NCBI GenBank assembly: GCA_964549785.1 | Contig: CAZJXA010000053.1 | Coordinates: forward strand, 1-17,647 | Length of the DNA: 17,647 nt | Reading direction: 5' to 3' | From: JBEIUO01 sp964549785 | GTDB taxonomy: Bacteria > Planctomycetota > Phycisphaerae > Phycisphaerales > UBA1924 | Part shown: piece by piece, positions 1 to 7,683 of the stretch | Numbering within the stretch: the stretch's first letter is position 1 | Layout of the letters: each line of letters opens with the position of its first letter | Translations under genes and position numbers: made by a program | The notes under the pieces: generated by a model | The model's input: the letters and a program-made list of their open reading frames with translations, nothing else | Told to the model about the DNA's origin: nothing | Database searches by the model: none

Positions 1-1195
1 CAACTACGTCCAGATCGGCGGCAGCAATTCGACACCGACGCTCAACGGCCGGGTTCGCATCATCGTGACCAGCCCGACGACCTTCACCGTTCCTGCCGCC
101 GTTTCGGGCGCGGGATCCACGGGCAGCGCGACCCGTCGCAACACCAACAACCAGACCGCCGTGGTCAAGGCGGTCTACACGGTTGGCGGCGTCGATCAGC
201 CGACGGTCGAGGTTCTGCGCTGGGACTCTGATTCGGGCCGCACGGCCAGCGGCGAGCAGATCTTCATCGCCCCCAGCCCCTTCTTCCACAACGACAACAC
301 GAATGAGAGCGTCACGGTGCCCGTGTCTTCGCTTCTCATTCCATCCGGCGCTACGGCGGCCAAGTTCGAGTTCTCGCTCATCAACGCCCGCAACGACTGG
401 TGGTGGGCCTTCGATAACCTCGCGCTCTCGGTCAACGGCTCCGAGATCTTCTCTGAAGACTTCGAGGACGTCGCCGACCTTCAGGGTCCGCCGTCGGAAC
501 TGCCCCCGGTCGCTCAGTGCGCCTACTTCTCGGAAGTGGCCGCCCAGGGTGGCAACCTGACGGTCGACAACAGCGGCCTCACCAACTGCGCCCAAGGCGA
601 CGACTTCTACGGCTTCAATGCGTGGCTCGTCGAGGCTTGGGCGCGCGTCACCGGCGGCGAGCGGTACGGGTTCCTGGCCCCGACTGCCTTCGTGTCGGAC
701 TTTGCGGCCCGTGGCTGCAACGGGACTGCGATCCTCGCGACCCCCACCTACAGCATCGGGGCGATCAATCCGGGCTCGCTCTCGTTGACCTTCCGCTCCA
801 GCTGGGGCTCCGAGGCTCTGCACAACTCGCGTGTCGAGGTATCCTTCGACGGCGGCGCGTGGGAGACGGCTCTGAACTGGACCACCGCGAACAAGAGCAC
901 GACACCCGACGAGGTCGTGACGCTGGATCTTGGAAATCCTCCGAATTCCCAGACCGTCGCGATTCGTTTCGTGGATCGTGAATCGGGCTGGTGGGCGGTC
1001 ACCGAGTTGGGTGTTTCAGGCGTTGTGGGCAGCCCGTGCGTGGGCGACTATGACGGCGACAACGACACGGACAGCGACGACGTTGTTCTGTTCTTTGGCG
1101 ACTTCGACAGCGGCGAGGCCGATGTCGACGGTGACGCCGACACGGACAGCGATGACATCGTGACGTTCTTCAACGGCTGGGACGCCGGCTGCTGA
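1..1195 (+). CDS. Secreted dockerin-tailed protein with Trp-rich beta-sandwich repeats (5' partial)
   Basis: The frame is open to the left edge, so the true start and any signal peptide lie outside the window. The visible part has two related segments of probable beta-sandwich fold. Each ends in a Trp-rich strand: NDWWWAFDNLALSV near positions 395-434 and ESGWWAVTELGVSG near 982-1021. The last 50 residues hold two Asp-rich calcium loops, DYDGDNDTDSDD and DVDGDADTDSDD, each followed by a hydrophobic helix, and the protein ends in WDAGC. This two-loop tail ending in Gly-Cys matches the GC-type dockerin tails common in Phycisphaerales surface proteins. It is inferred to mediate calcium-dependent attachment or anchoring outside the cell. 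No catalytic domain is visible in this part, so substrate and function are unknown. The stop lies 35 bp before a strong terminator, so this gene ends its transcript. Confidence 0.8.
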   Translation, partial: NYVQIGGSNSTPTLNGRVRIIVTSPTTFTVPAAVSGAGSTGSATRRNTNNQTAVVKAVYTVGGVDQPTVEVLRWDSDSGRTASGEQIFIAPSPFFHNDNTNESVTVPVSSLLIPSGATAAKFEFSLINARNDWWWAFDNLALSVNGSEIFSEDFEDVADLQGPPSELPPVAQCAYFSEVAAQGGNLTVDNSGLTNCAQGDDFYGFNAWLVEAWARVTGGERYGFLAPTAFVSDFAARGCNGTAILATPTYSIGAINPGSLSLTFRSSWGSEALHNSRVEVSFDGGAWETALNWTTANKSTTPDEVVTLDLGNPPNSQTVAIRFVDRESGWWAVTELGVSGVVGSPCVGDYDGDNDTDSDDVVLFFGDFDSGEADVDGDADTDSDDIVTFFNGWDAGC

Positions 1196-1230
1196 GGTCG
1201 AGTTTTGGGTAGTGACAACTTGACAGAACA

Positions 1231-1263
1231 CCCGCCGCGGAGGAAACTCCGCGGCGGGTTTTT
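1231..1263 (+). terminator. Rho-independent terminator after the dockerin-tailed gene
   Basis: A perfect 12-bp stem (1231-1242 with 1247-1258) is closed by a GAAA tetraloop at 1243-1246 and followed directly by five T residues at 1259-1263. It lies 36 bp after the stop codon of the dockerin-tailed gene and separates that gene from the metal-associated cluster. It also argues against placing the start of the next gene at 1205. Confidence 0.93.
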
Positions 1264-1270
1264 CCCGGGG

Positions 1271-2749
1271 ATGCACTTTCTGGATCACACGAGCCACGCA
1301 CCGGACCACGGCGGCCGCAAACGCGGTATCGAAGCTTTCCGCTGCGCGGGGCGGATCGGGCGGTTGACCACGTGCTGGGGGTGCCGGGCGGCCTGGTTGG
1401 GGGCGGTGTTGAGTTGGAGCGCGGGCACCGCCGTCGCGCATCCCAAGCCGGGGGCCCACGCCGATGTGCGGATCTCGATCGAGGCGGATGCGGTCGAGGT
1501 GCATGTGGTGATGAACCTGCTGTTCGCGGACCAGATCGTGAACGTGACGCGGGAAGCGCGGGATCGGATCGGCGATGCGCAGATCCCGGCGATGTCGGCG
1601 GCGATGACGGAGTACTTTGGGGGCGGTCGGGCGGGAGAGATGACCGCGCTGGTGGATCGAGCCAACCAGGTGCGCATCGACGGGATCGAGACCGCGCCGG
1701 TGATCGGGTCGCTCCGCATCCTCATACCGGAGGCGGAGCGCCGGCCGGGATTTGTCCAGAACCCCGCGTTGCTGTTGCCGCAGATTCACGCGGTCGTGAC
1801 GTACCCGTGCAAATCGCCCCCGCAGCGGGTCTCGCTTGTTTGGGGGAGTTATCCGCGGGACTTTATCGCCCAAGACCGAGATCTTGCTCCCATTTCCGAC
1901 GTTGAGTGCGTGCTGACGTCGGGGACGAATCTGGACCTCATCACGTTCCGCAAGTCGGAGCCCGAGTTTGTGTGGCACGCCCCGACGGCGGCGGCGGCCC
2001 CCGTGCAGGCCGAGCCGCCTCGCGTGCCTCGCGGGGCGGCCACGGTGTATCCGCTCACGCTCTTCATCATCGTATTGTGGGTAGGGTGGTTGGCGGTCAA
2101 GGGACGACGTCTCAGCGCTTCGCGAGCCGGGGCATGGACGGCGGGCTTCGGGGTTTTGGCCGCCGCGGCGGCCCCGGCGTGGTCGGTGCCGTGGGAAGCC
2201 ATTTCGCCCCCGCCGCCAGTGAAGGAAGGCGAGGCCGTCTCGGTTTTTGCTCCACTCCATGCGAACGTGTATCGAGCCTTTGACTACACGCGTGAATCCG
2301 ACGTCTTCGACGCTTTGGCACGGAGCGTCGACGGGGCCATGCTGGACCGGATTTACAACGATGTCTACCGCGGTCTGATTCTGCGCGAAGAAGGCGGAGC
2401 CCTCAGCCGAGTCAAGCAGGTGACGCCGCTCGCGACCGCCCTGCTTCCCACGACTGCCGGCGGGAAGCCGGGGCGACAGTTCCGAGTCCGAACGAGTTGG
2501 CGGGTAGAGGGCGTGGTCTATCACTGGGGACATTCGCACACCAGGATCAACGAGTACGAAGCGGAGTACGTCGTGGCGGACCGCCCTGAAGGGTGGCGCA
2601 TTGTGGATGCGGTGCCGCTCAGCCAGCGGCGGATCGAGACCGAGGCCCAGGCGGGGAGCGAGGCCACGGTCGGCGACGGCAGTGGCCGCCCAGTATCCGA
2701 GAGTCCGTTGGAGAATTCCGCAGCCCCGGCGTGGCGCCCCAACCGATGA
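1271..2749 (+). CDS. Periplasmic two-domain membrane protein of the ABC/ZnuA-like cluster, function unknown
   Basis: No named family is recognised. A hydrophobic stretch (AAWLGAVLSWSAGTAVA) followed by AHPKPGAH looks like a signal peptide and mature start. Because about 50 residues would precede it, a TTG start at 1364 is a serious alternative to the ATG at 1271 used here. The mature N-terminal domain (HADVRISIEADAVEVHVV) recalls the exported domains found in front of HupE/NicO-type metal transporters, but this resemblance is weak. Two membrane segments follow, VYPLTLFIIVLWVGWLAV and WTAGFGVLAAAAAPAW, separated by a basic loop (KGRRLSASRAG) that should be cytoplasmic. Both large domains would then face the periplasm. 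The C-terminal domain (from about AFDYTRESDVFDALARSVDG) ends in a beta-rich WRVEGVVYHWGHSHTRINEY region. The stop codon overlaps the ATPase start (ATGA), so it belongs to the same operon and is probably an accessory subunit. Confidence 0.72.
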   Translation: MHFLDHTSHAPDHGGRKRGIEAFRCAGRIGRLTTCWGCRAAWLGAVLSWSAGTAVAHPKPGAHADVRISIEADAVEVHVVMNLLFADQIVNVTREARDRIGDAQIPAMSAAMTEYFGGGRAGEMTALVDRANQVRIDGIETAPVIGSLRILIPEAERRPGFVQNPALLLPQIHAVVTYPCKSPPQRVSLVWGSYPRDFIAQDRDLAPISDVECVLTSGTNLDLITFRKSEPEFVWHAPTAAAAPVQAEPPRVPRGAATVYPLTLFIIVLWVGWLAVKGRRLSASRAGAWTAGFGVLAAAAAPAWSVPWEAISPPPPVKEGEAVSVFAPLHANVYRAFDYTRESDVFDALARSVDGAMLDRIYNDVYRGLILREEGGALSRVKQVTPLATALLPTTAGGKPGRQFRVRTSWRVEGVVYHWGHSHTRINEYEAEYVVADRPEGWRIVDAVPLSQRRIETEAQAGSEATVGDGSGRPVSESPLENSAAPAWRPNR

Positions 2750-3438
2750 CCGGCCGCATGCTCGAGATCCGCGACTTGCGTTTTCGCCACGGCGTTGCCG
2801 GTGGTTTTGACTCCTTTACCCTCGATATTCCGGCCCTGAGCCTCGACGCCGGCGAGTTCGTCGGGTGCATCGGGTCCAGCGGGTCGGGCAAGACCACGCT
2901 ACTGCACCTTATTGCCGGCGTGCTCACGCCGGACGATGGATCGATTCGCATCGAGGGAAAGGAGATCGTCGGCCTGAGCGACCGCGAACGACGGCGGATC
3001 CGACTCACGGGCATCGGGATGGTTTTTCAGGAGTTCGAGCTCCTTGAGTATGTAAGTGCCGCCGAGAACATCGGCCTCGCACATCACTTGGGCGCGGGGA
3101 CGACTCCGCACGAGCTGCAGACCCGGGCCCGCGAACTGGTGGATGCCGCGGGCATCGGGGCCGTCGTGGGCCGCAAGCCCGCCGCGCTTTCACAGGGTGA
3201 GCGTCAGCGCGTGGCCCTGTGCCGGGCCTTGGCGACCAGCCCGCCGCTGGTATTGAGCGATGAACCCACGGGAAATCTGGACCCGGTATCGGCCGAGCGG
3301 ATGTTGGGTATTCTTGAGGGCGAGGCGAGAGACCGGGGGGCCGCGGTGCTGGTCGTCACGCACAATCACACGTGCCTCGATCGGTTTGACCGTGTCCTGG
3401 ACATGGCGACTCTCACGAGGCGCGGGGTTCCGTCGTGA
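2746..3438 (+). CDS. ABC transporter ATP-binding protein, LolD/MacB type
   Basis: This is a cytoplasmic ATPase of about 230 residues with every hallmark of an ABC nucleotide-binding domain: Walker A GSSGSGKT (Lys49), Q-loop Gln95 in MVFQEFELL, signature LSQGERQ (148-154), Walker B LVLSDEPTG (Asp172, Glu173) and switch His206 in VVTHNH. The SDEPTGNLD stretch is typical of the LolD/MacB/FtsE group, which powers mechanotransmission or export rather than solute import. The start at 2746 overlaps the previous stop as ATGA. A second ATG at 2758 is possible, but coupling favours 2746. Its own TGA overlaps the GTG of the permease gene. The neighbouring ZnuA-like lipoprotein suggests a metal-related job, but the substrate cannot be read from this sequence. 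Confidence 0.93.
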   Translation: MTGRMLEIRDLRFRHGVAGGFDSFTLDIPALSLDAGEFVGCIGSSGSGKTTLLHLIAGVLTPDDGSIRIEGKEIVGLSDRERRRIRLTGIGMVFQEFELLEYVSAAENIGLAHHLGAGTTPHELQTRARELVDAAGIGAVVGRKPAALSQGERQRVALCRALATSPPLVLSDEPTGNLDPVSAERMLGILEGEARDRGAAVLVVTHNHTCLDRFDRVLDMATLTRRGVPS

Positions 3439-4601
3439 AAGGGCCCGTCTTCCTCGCCGCATCGCACTCGCTGCACCACCGATCACGCTCGATCGTTCTG
3501 GTGGCGTGCGTCTTTGTCGCCGCGGCACTGCCGGTGGCGTCGCGTGTGCTGGCGGCGGACCTGCGGTCGGGCTTGACGGCGCGGGCCCGCGCCACCCCGC
3601 TGGTGGCGGGGGCGAAGGGCAGTCGGTTTGATCTTGTGATGAGCAGTCTCTATTTTCGGGACGCCGATATCGGCACGCTCTCGATGGCGGATTGGAAGGG
3701 CTTTGCATCCGACGGGCTCGCGGTAGCGATCCCGCTCAACAGCCGCTTTCGCGTTCGGGGGCTGCCGCTGGTGGCGACGTCCACCGACTATTTCGAGTTG
3801 CGGGGTCTGCGGGCGGCGCGAGGCGGCCTGCCGGTCATGATCGGCGAAGCGGCCTTGGGGGCCAACGCGGCGGCCAAACTGGGCGTGAGCGTCGGGGAGA
3901 ACGTCCACTCAGATCAACCCGAGTTGTACGACATTTCCAAGCCCGCCTCTCTGCGGATGCGCATTGTGGGCGTGTTGGCGGAGAACGGCTCTGCGGATGA
4001 CGACGCTGTCTTCACCGATATTTCCACCGCGTGGATTCTTGAGGGACTGGGCCACGGGCACTCGGGCGCTTCGAGCGTTCCGGACAGACTGATTCTCGAT
4101 CGGAGCGGTGCCGGCGTGGTCGTGAGCGAGGAGTTGGTGGATTTCAGCGAGATCACTGCCGAGAACCGCGCCGCCTATCACCGGCACGCGGCCGCGGACT
4201 CACTGCCTTTGACGGCGGTGATCTTGGTGCCGGGTTCGGAGAAGGGCGGCGCGATTTTGAAGGCACGGGCGAACGCCGGGTCGGAATCGCAGGTGGTGGT
4301 GCCGGAGATGGCGGTGGGCGAGATGCTGGGGTATGTGGCGCGGATGCAGCAGGTGCTCGATGCGCTGGCGGGCGTGATCGTGGCGTTCACGGTCGTGCTG
4401 ATCGGGCTGGTGACGGCGCTCTCGGTGCGGGTGCGGCAGCGGGAGTTGGAAACCCTTTCGCGCATCGGGGCATCGCGCGGTACCGTCGCGCTGATCTTCG
4501 GGTACGAGATCGTGCTGGTTCTTGTGATAGGCGTGGGCTTGGCGGGCTTGGCGGGGCTGATTTTGAGAAAGTACACGCCCGATCTGACGGGGATGCTGTG
4601 A
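3435..4601 (+). CDS. FtsX-like ABC transporter permease, three-TM form
   Basis: This is an inner-membrane partner of the preceding ATPase (388 residues). It starts at GTG within a GTGA overlap with the ATPase stop. TM1 lies at about residues 19-40. A large periplasmic region of about 260 residues (MacB_PCD-like position) follows, then TM2 at about 307-331 (GVIVAFTVVLIGLVTALSV). A cytoplasmic coupling loop follows (RVRQRELETLSRIGASRG), typical of FtsX permeases in contacting the ATPase. TM3 is at about 352-377 and the protein ends 11 residues later. Classical FtsX/LolE permeases have a fourth membrane segment after TM3, and none is present here. No frameshifted continuation is seen after the stop, so the short form may be normal for this subfamily. 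Function is inferred from domain and context only. Confidence 0.87.
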   Translation: MKGPVFLAASHSLHHRSRSIVLVACVFVAAALPVASRVLAADLRSGLTARARATPLVAGAKGSRFDLVMSSLYFRDADIGTLSMADWKGFASDGLAVAIPLNSRFRVRGLPLVATSTDYFELRGLRAARGGLPVMIGEAALGANAAAKLGVSVGENVHSDQPELYDISKPASLRMRIVGVLAENGSADDDAVFTDISTAWILEGLGHGHSGASSVPDRLILDRSGAGVVVSEELVDFSEITAENRAAYHRHAAADSLPLTAVILVPGSEKGGAILKARANAGSESQVVVPEMAVGEMLGYVARMQQVLDALAGVIVAFTVVLIGLVTALSVRVRQRELETLSRIGASRGTVALIFGYEIVLVLVIGVGLAGLAGLILRKYTPDLTGML

Positions 4602-4689
4602 ACGTGGGCATGACGACGGAAGAGAGCGGAGCGAGCGCGGCGAGAAACGATATTGAGATTTGCACCGTTTGTAACAGGAGAGTGCATTG

Positions 4690-5688
4690 ATGTTGCGGAT
4701 GCTGGTTCTGATGCTGTGCTTGGTCGTCCCGCTCGGGTGCAAGGAACACGCTGGGCTCCCGGCGGCGGGTGCCGATGCAACGCCTCCCGAAGTCGTGACG
4801 ACGTTCTACCCGACCCGGTACTTCGCCCAGCGCATTTCGGGCGGGCTGGTGAGGGTCGATTGCGCGGTGCCACCGGATGCGGATCCCATCTTCTGGCAAC
4901 CCGATCGGGCCGGGATAGAGCGAATGCAGCGGGCGGGCCTGATCGTTGTCAATGGGGCCGGATACGAGCAGTGGCTCGCGACCGCCGCGCTACCTCTGAG
5001 CCGCCTCTGCGACACCGCCGCGAACTTCGAGGGCGAGTTCATTTCGTACGAGGCCGTGCATCACAGCCATGGGGCCGGCGGGGAACACTCGCACGAGGGG
5101 GTCGACGGACACACTTGGATGGATCCGGTGAACGCCGCCAGACAGGCCGAAGCGATCTCGATCGCGATGGCGAGGCGCTGGCCACAACACGAAAAGGCCT
5201 TCCGCGACAACCACCTGTCGCTCGGGGCCGATCTCGCGGCGTTGGCGGCCCGATTTGAGGCGCTCCGTATCGGCACCGATGCCGCGCGGATCGTCGCCAC
5301 CCATCCCGCGTTCAACTATCCGGCGAAGCGTTACGGATGGCCACTCAAGAACGTGGACCTGCCGCCCCACGAACCGCCAACCCCCGCGGCCGTGGAGTCG
5401 TTGCGGGCCCGCATCGCGAGTTACGGTCCGGCGAACGTCGTGCTCCTCTTTGAGAGTGAGCCGATCCCCGAAGTGCGGGCCTCCGTCTTGGGCGCGGGCG
5501 CAGGGCCACGCGGCGGGGTTCAGGTGGTGGTCTTTGAGCCCGCCGAGGTGATCAGCCCGGCCCGCGAGGCCGCCGGCGAAAACTATCTGACCATCATGCA
5601 CGCCAACATCGACCGACTGGCCGCGGCGTTGGGCATGGATATCGCTCGGCCAACGGCCGAGCAACAACCCCTCGAGGGACAGAAATGA
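4690..5688 (+). CDS. ZnuA-like metal-binding lipoprotein (cluster A-I type) with altered ligand set
   Basis: The protein has a lipoprotein-type signal (LVLMLCLVVPLGC, Cys17; the -3 Pro is unusual) followed by the Zn/Mn solute-binding fold. Family landmarks are a His-rich loop at residues 124-141 ending in DGHTWMDP (His141), THPAFNYPAKRYG (His205) and FESEPIPEV (Glu255). The first ligand motif, normally DPHxYEP in ZnuA/TroA proteins, reads DPIFWQP here, with Ile67 at the histidine position. The protein is probably anchored in the periplasm and binds zinc or manganese, possibly with changed geometry. AGGAG at 4676-4680 sits 9 nt before ATG 4690; an in-frame TTG at 4687 is the alternative start. 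It follows the LolD/FtsX pair by 88 bp, and no ZnuB or ZnuC gene is in the window. A sensory or chaperone role is as likely as import. Confidence 0.85.
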   Translation: MLRMLVLMLCLVVPLGCKEHAGLPAAGADATPPEVVTTFYPTRYFAQRISGGLVRVDCAVPPDADPIFWQPDRAGIERMQRAGLIVVNGAGYEQWLATAALPLSRLCDTAANFEGEFISYEAVHHSHGAGGEHSHEGVDGHTWMDPVNAARQAEAISIAMARRWPQHEKAFRDNHLSLGADLAALAARFEALRIGTDAARIVATHPAFNYPAKRYGWPLKNVDLPPHEPPTPAAVESLRARIASYGPANVVLLFESEPIPEVRASVLGAGAGPRGGVQVVVFEPAEVISPAREAAGENYLTIMHANIDRLAAALGMDIARPTAEQQPLEGQK

Positions 5689-5753
5689 CCACCACGAACG
5701 GCCACGTTATGACGTTTTCCCGCCCTAACCCCGGAGTTTCAGCACATGTTTGA
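5685..5753 (+). CDS. Possible 22-codon leader ORF bridging two genes
   Basis: An ATG overlapping the stop of the ZnuA-like gene (AATGA at 5684-5688) opens a 22-codon frame, MTTTNGHVMTFSRPNPGVSA and two more residues. It ends at TGA 5751-5753, five bases inside the following gene. It could translationally couple the ZnuA-like gene to the LamG-phosphoesterase gene, or be chance. No similarity is recognised, and it has no independent ribosome-binding site beyond coupling. Confidence 0.18.
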   Translation: MTTTNGHVMTFSRPNPGVSAHV

Positions 5754-7683
5754 TCGACCACTCCTCACGCGCGTGATGTGTGCCGCATGGCTCACCCTCT
5801 CGGGCGCGGCGATCGCCCAGCAGGTCCCTTCGCCCGCGACCCCGACGCAACCGGCCGCGGTGGTGCCGGAGGCCGAGAAGAAGAAGGAAAAGATCATCGA
5901 CCCCGACATGCTTCTGCATGTCGGCGTTGGGGCCGGCAAGGTTCGGGGTGGCTCGTTTATGGACGACACGGGCCGGGTTTCCGGGACCATCGTGGGCAAC
6001 CCCATCAAGACATCGCTGGGGCCGGGCGAGGGGTACCGATTCAACGGCACCACCGATTGGTTGGTGTGCGCCCCAAACCAGGCGGAAAGCGGAGCAGGGC
6101 TGCCGAGACGTGAGTTCACGGTATCGGCATGGGTGAGCCTGCACGAGACGCAGGAATACGGCAGCATCATCGGGGCGATTCAGGACAACGGAGACGCCGA
6201 GGCGGGCTGGATGCTGGGGTACACCCACGACGCCTTTTACTTTGCGCTCGCGAGTGCAGGGGCCGACGACGGAAACGGGGCCATGACCTACCTCAAGGGC
6301 ACGGGCGCCATCGAGCGGGACCGGTGGTATCACGTTGTCGGCACGTACGACGGATCGTCGATGAAGCTCTTCGTGAATGGTGAGATGCAGAACCAGAGCC
6401 GGGAGCAATCCGGCGACGTGTTGAGGGCCACGAACGCACCCTACACCATCGGGTGCTATCTCGACGACAACGAGATGTACCCCATGAACGGCACGCTGCT
6501 GGAAGTCCGGGTGCTGGGGCGGGCGATCTTGCCGCAGCAAGTGACGGAGGAGTTTGTGCCCGGCGTACGGCTCACGAGTTTTCAGCCGGAGATGGAGGCC
6601 GAGCAACGCTTCGTCGTGAAGCCGTACCTGCAGTTCGCCACGATGGATGCGATGACCTTCATGTTCGAGACCTCGCGGCCGGCCACGGGATTCGTGGAGT
6701 TCGGGGAGAGTCTCCCCTACACGAGCATCTCGCCGCCGGGTTCGGAGGGGACATTGCACGAGATACGAATCGCGGGGCTCAAGCCGGAGAACGCGTATTT
6801 CTACCGCGTCAAGGCCGTCGCTGCGGACGGCGGCGAGATCGTGAGTGACGACCTGACGTTCCGGACGGCGGTGCTGCCCGACAACCCGTACGCGTTCACG
6901 GTGATCGGCGACACGCAGAAGAACATGCCGGTGATCGCGACCCTGCAGGCGTTCGCGTTCACGCTGCGTCCCAATTTCCAGATCCATTTGGGGGACGTCG
7001 TGGACAACGGGCCGGACAAGGATGAGTGGGTGAAGGAACTCCTGCCGGCGTCCTGGCCGTTGATGAGCCGGGCGTGCATGTACCCGGCGATCGGGAACCA
7101 CGAGGAGAACCACTCGAATTATTACAACTATTTTGCGTTGCCGTCGCCCGAATGCTGGTACACCTACACCTACGGCAACGCGCAGTTCTTTTCGCTCGAT
7201 ACCAACAAGCCGGTGGAGCCGGGGAGCGAGCAGTACATCTGGCTCGACAAGGAATTGTCGGCCTCGAAGGCGACGTGGAAGTTCGTGTACCACCATCACC
7301 CCGTCTACTCCTCCGACGAGAACGACTTCGGGGACACCTACAAGGAGCCTTCCACGTTCGGCGACGCCCGTCACCGGGTTCTCGCTCCGCTGCTCGAAAA
7401 GCACGGTGTGGACATCGACTTCGCGGGGCATGTCCACTGCTATGAACGCTCGTGGCCGTTGTTCCAGGACAAGGTTGACGAGGCCAAGGGTGTGCGGTAC
7501 ATCACGTCGGGGGGCGGCGGCGGCGGGCTGGAGTCCGCCGGCCCGTCGCGTTCGTGGTTCGCCCAGCGGGTGTATCGCGGGCACCATATCTGTTCGGTCG
7601 CGGTGCACGGCAAGACGCTGATCCTGCAGGCGTTTGACCTCGAGGGTCGGTTGATCGACCACATGGAGATCCGCAAGCCATGA
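5746..7683 (+). CDS. Secreted LamG-domain metallophosphoesterase, purple-acid-phosphatase-like
   Basis: The 645-residue protein has an N-terminal signal peptide (LLTRVMCAAWLTLSGAAIAQ). A LamG/concanavalin-like domain follows at about residues 60-265, with EFTVSAWVSL, WYHVVGTYDGSSMKLFVNG and LLEVRVLGRAI strands. A fibronectin-III-like PAP N-domain lies at about 285-375 (GFVEFG, HEIRIAGLKPENAYFYRV). The calcineurin-like catalytic domain follows: GDTQ (Asp389), GDVVDN (Asp417), GNHE (Asn451, His452), HHHP (516-519) and GHVHCYERS (His562, His564). It should hydrolyse phosphate or phosphonate esters outside the cytoplasm using two metals. The iron-binding Tyr of true purple phosphatases (GDxxY) is Asp420 here. 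GGAG at 5733-5736 supports the start. Its stop overlaps the transporter start (ATGA), which ties it to the phosphonate genes. The LamG domain suggests binding of a polysaccharide or glycoconjugate, which is inference. Confidence 0.9.
   Translation: MFDRPLLTRVMCAAWLTLSGAAIAQQVPSPATPTQPAAVVPEAEKKKEKIIDPDMLLHVGVGAGKVRGGSFMDDTGRVSGTIVGNPIKTSLGPGEGYRFNGTTDWLVCAPNQAESGAGLPRREFTVSAWVSLHETQEYGSIIGAIQDNGDAEAGWMLGYTHDAFYFALASAGADDGNGAMTYLKGTGAIERDRWYHVVGTYDGSSMKLFVNGEMQNQSREQSGDVLRATNAPYTIGCYLDDNEMYPMNGTLLEVRVLGRAILPQQVTEEFVPGVRLTSFQPEMEAEQRFVVKPYLQFATMDAMTFMFETSRPATGFVEFGESLPYTSISPPGSEGTLHEIRIAGLKPENAYFYRVKAVAADGGEIVSDDLTFRTAVLPDNPYAFTVIGDTQKNMPVIATLQAFAFTLRPNFQIHLGDVVDNGPDKDEWVKELLPASWPLMSRACMYPAIGNHEENHSNYYNYFALPSPECWYTYTYGNAQFFSLDTNKPVEPGSEQYIWLDKELSASKATWKFVYHHHPVYSSDENDFGDTYKEPSTFGDARHRVLAPLLEKHGVDIDFAGHVHCYERSWPLFQDKVDEAKGVRYITSGGGGGGLESAGPSRSWFAQRVYRGHHICSVAVHGKTLILQAFDLEGRLIDHMEIRKP

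Noticed and set aside
1205..1270. Earlier start for the two-TM periplasmic protein at 1205
   Set aside because: This segment runs through the terminator hairpin of the preceding gene, so it is not a plausible translated leader.
1016..2539. Long minus-strand open frame of 507 codons
   Set aside because: It is antisense to two well-supported plus-strand genes, is Arg/His/Pro-rich, and has no domain motifs; it is a G+C codon-bias shadow.
4641..4680. Possible Zur or Fur box upstream of the ZnuA-like gene
   Set aside because: The A/T-richer stretch contains no convincing palindrome matching known Zur or Fur sites.
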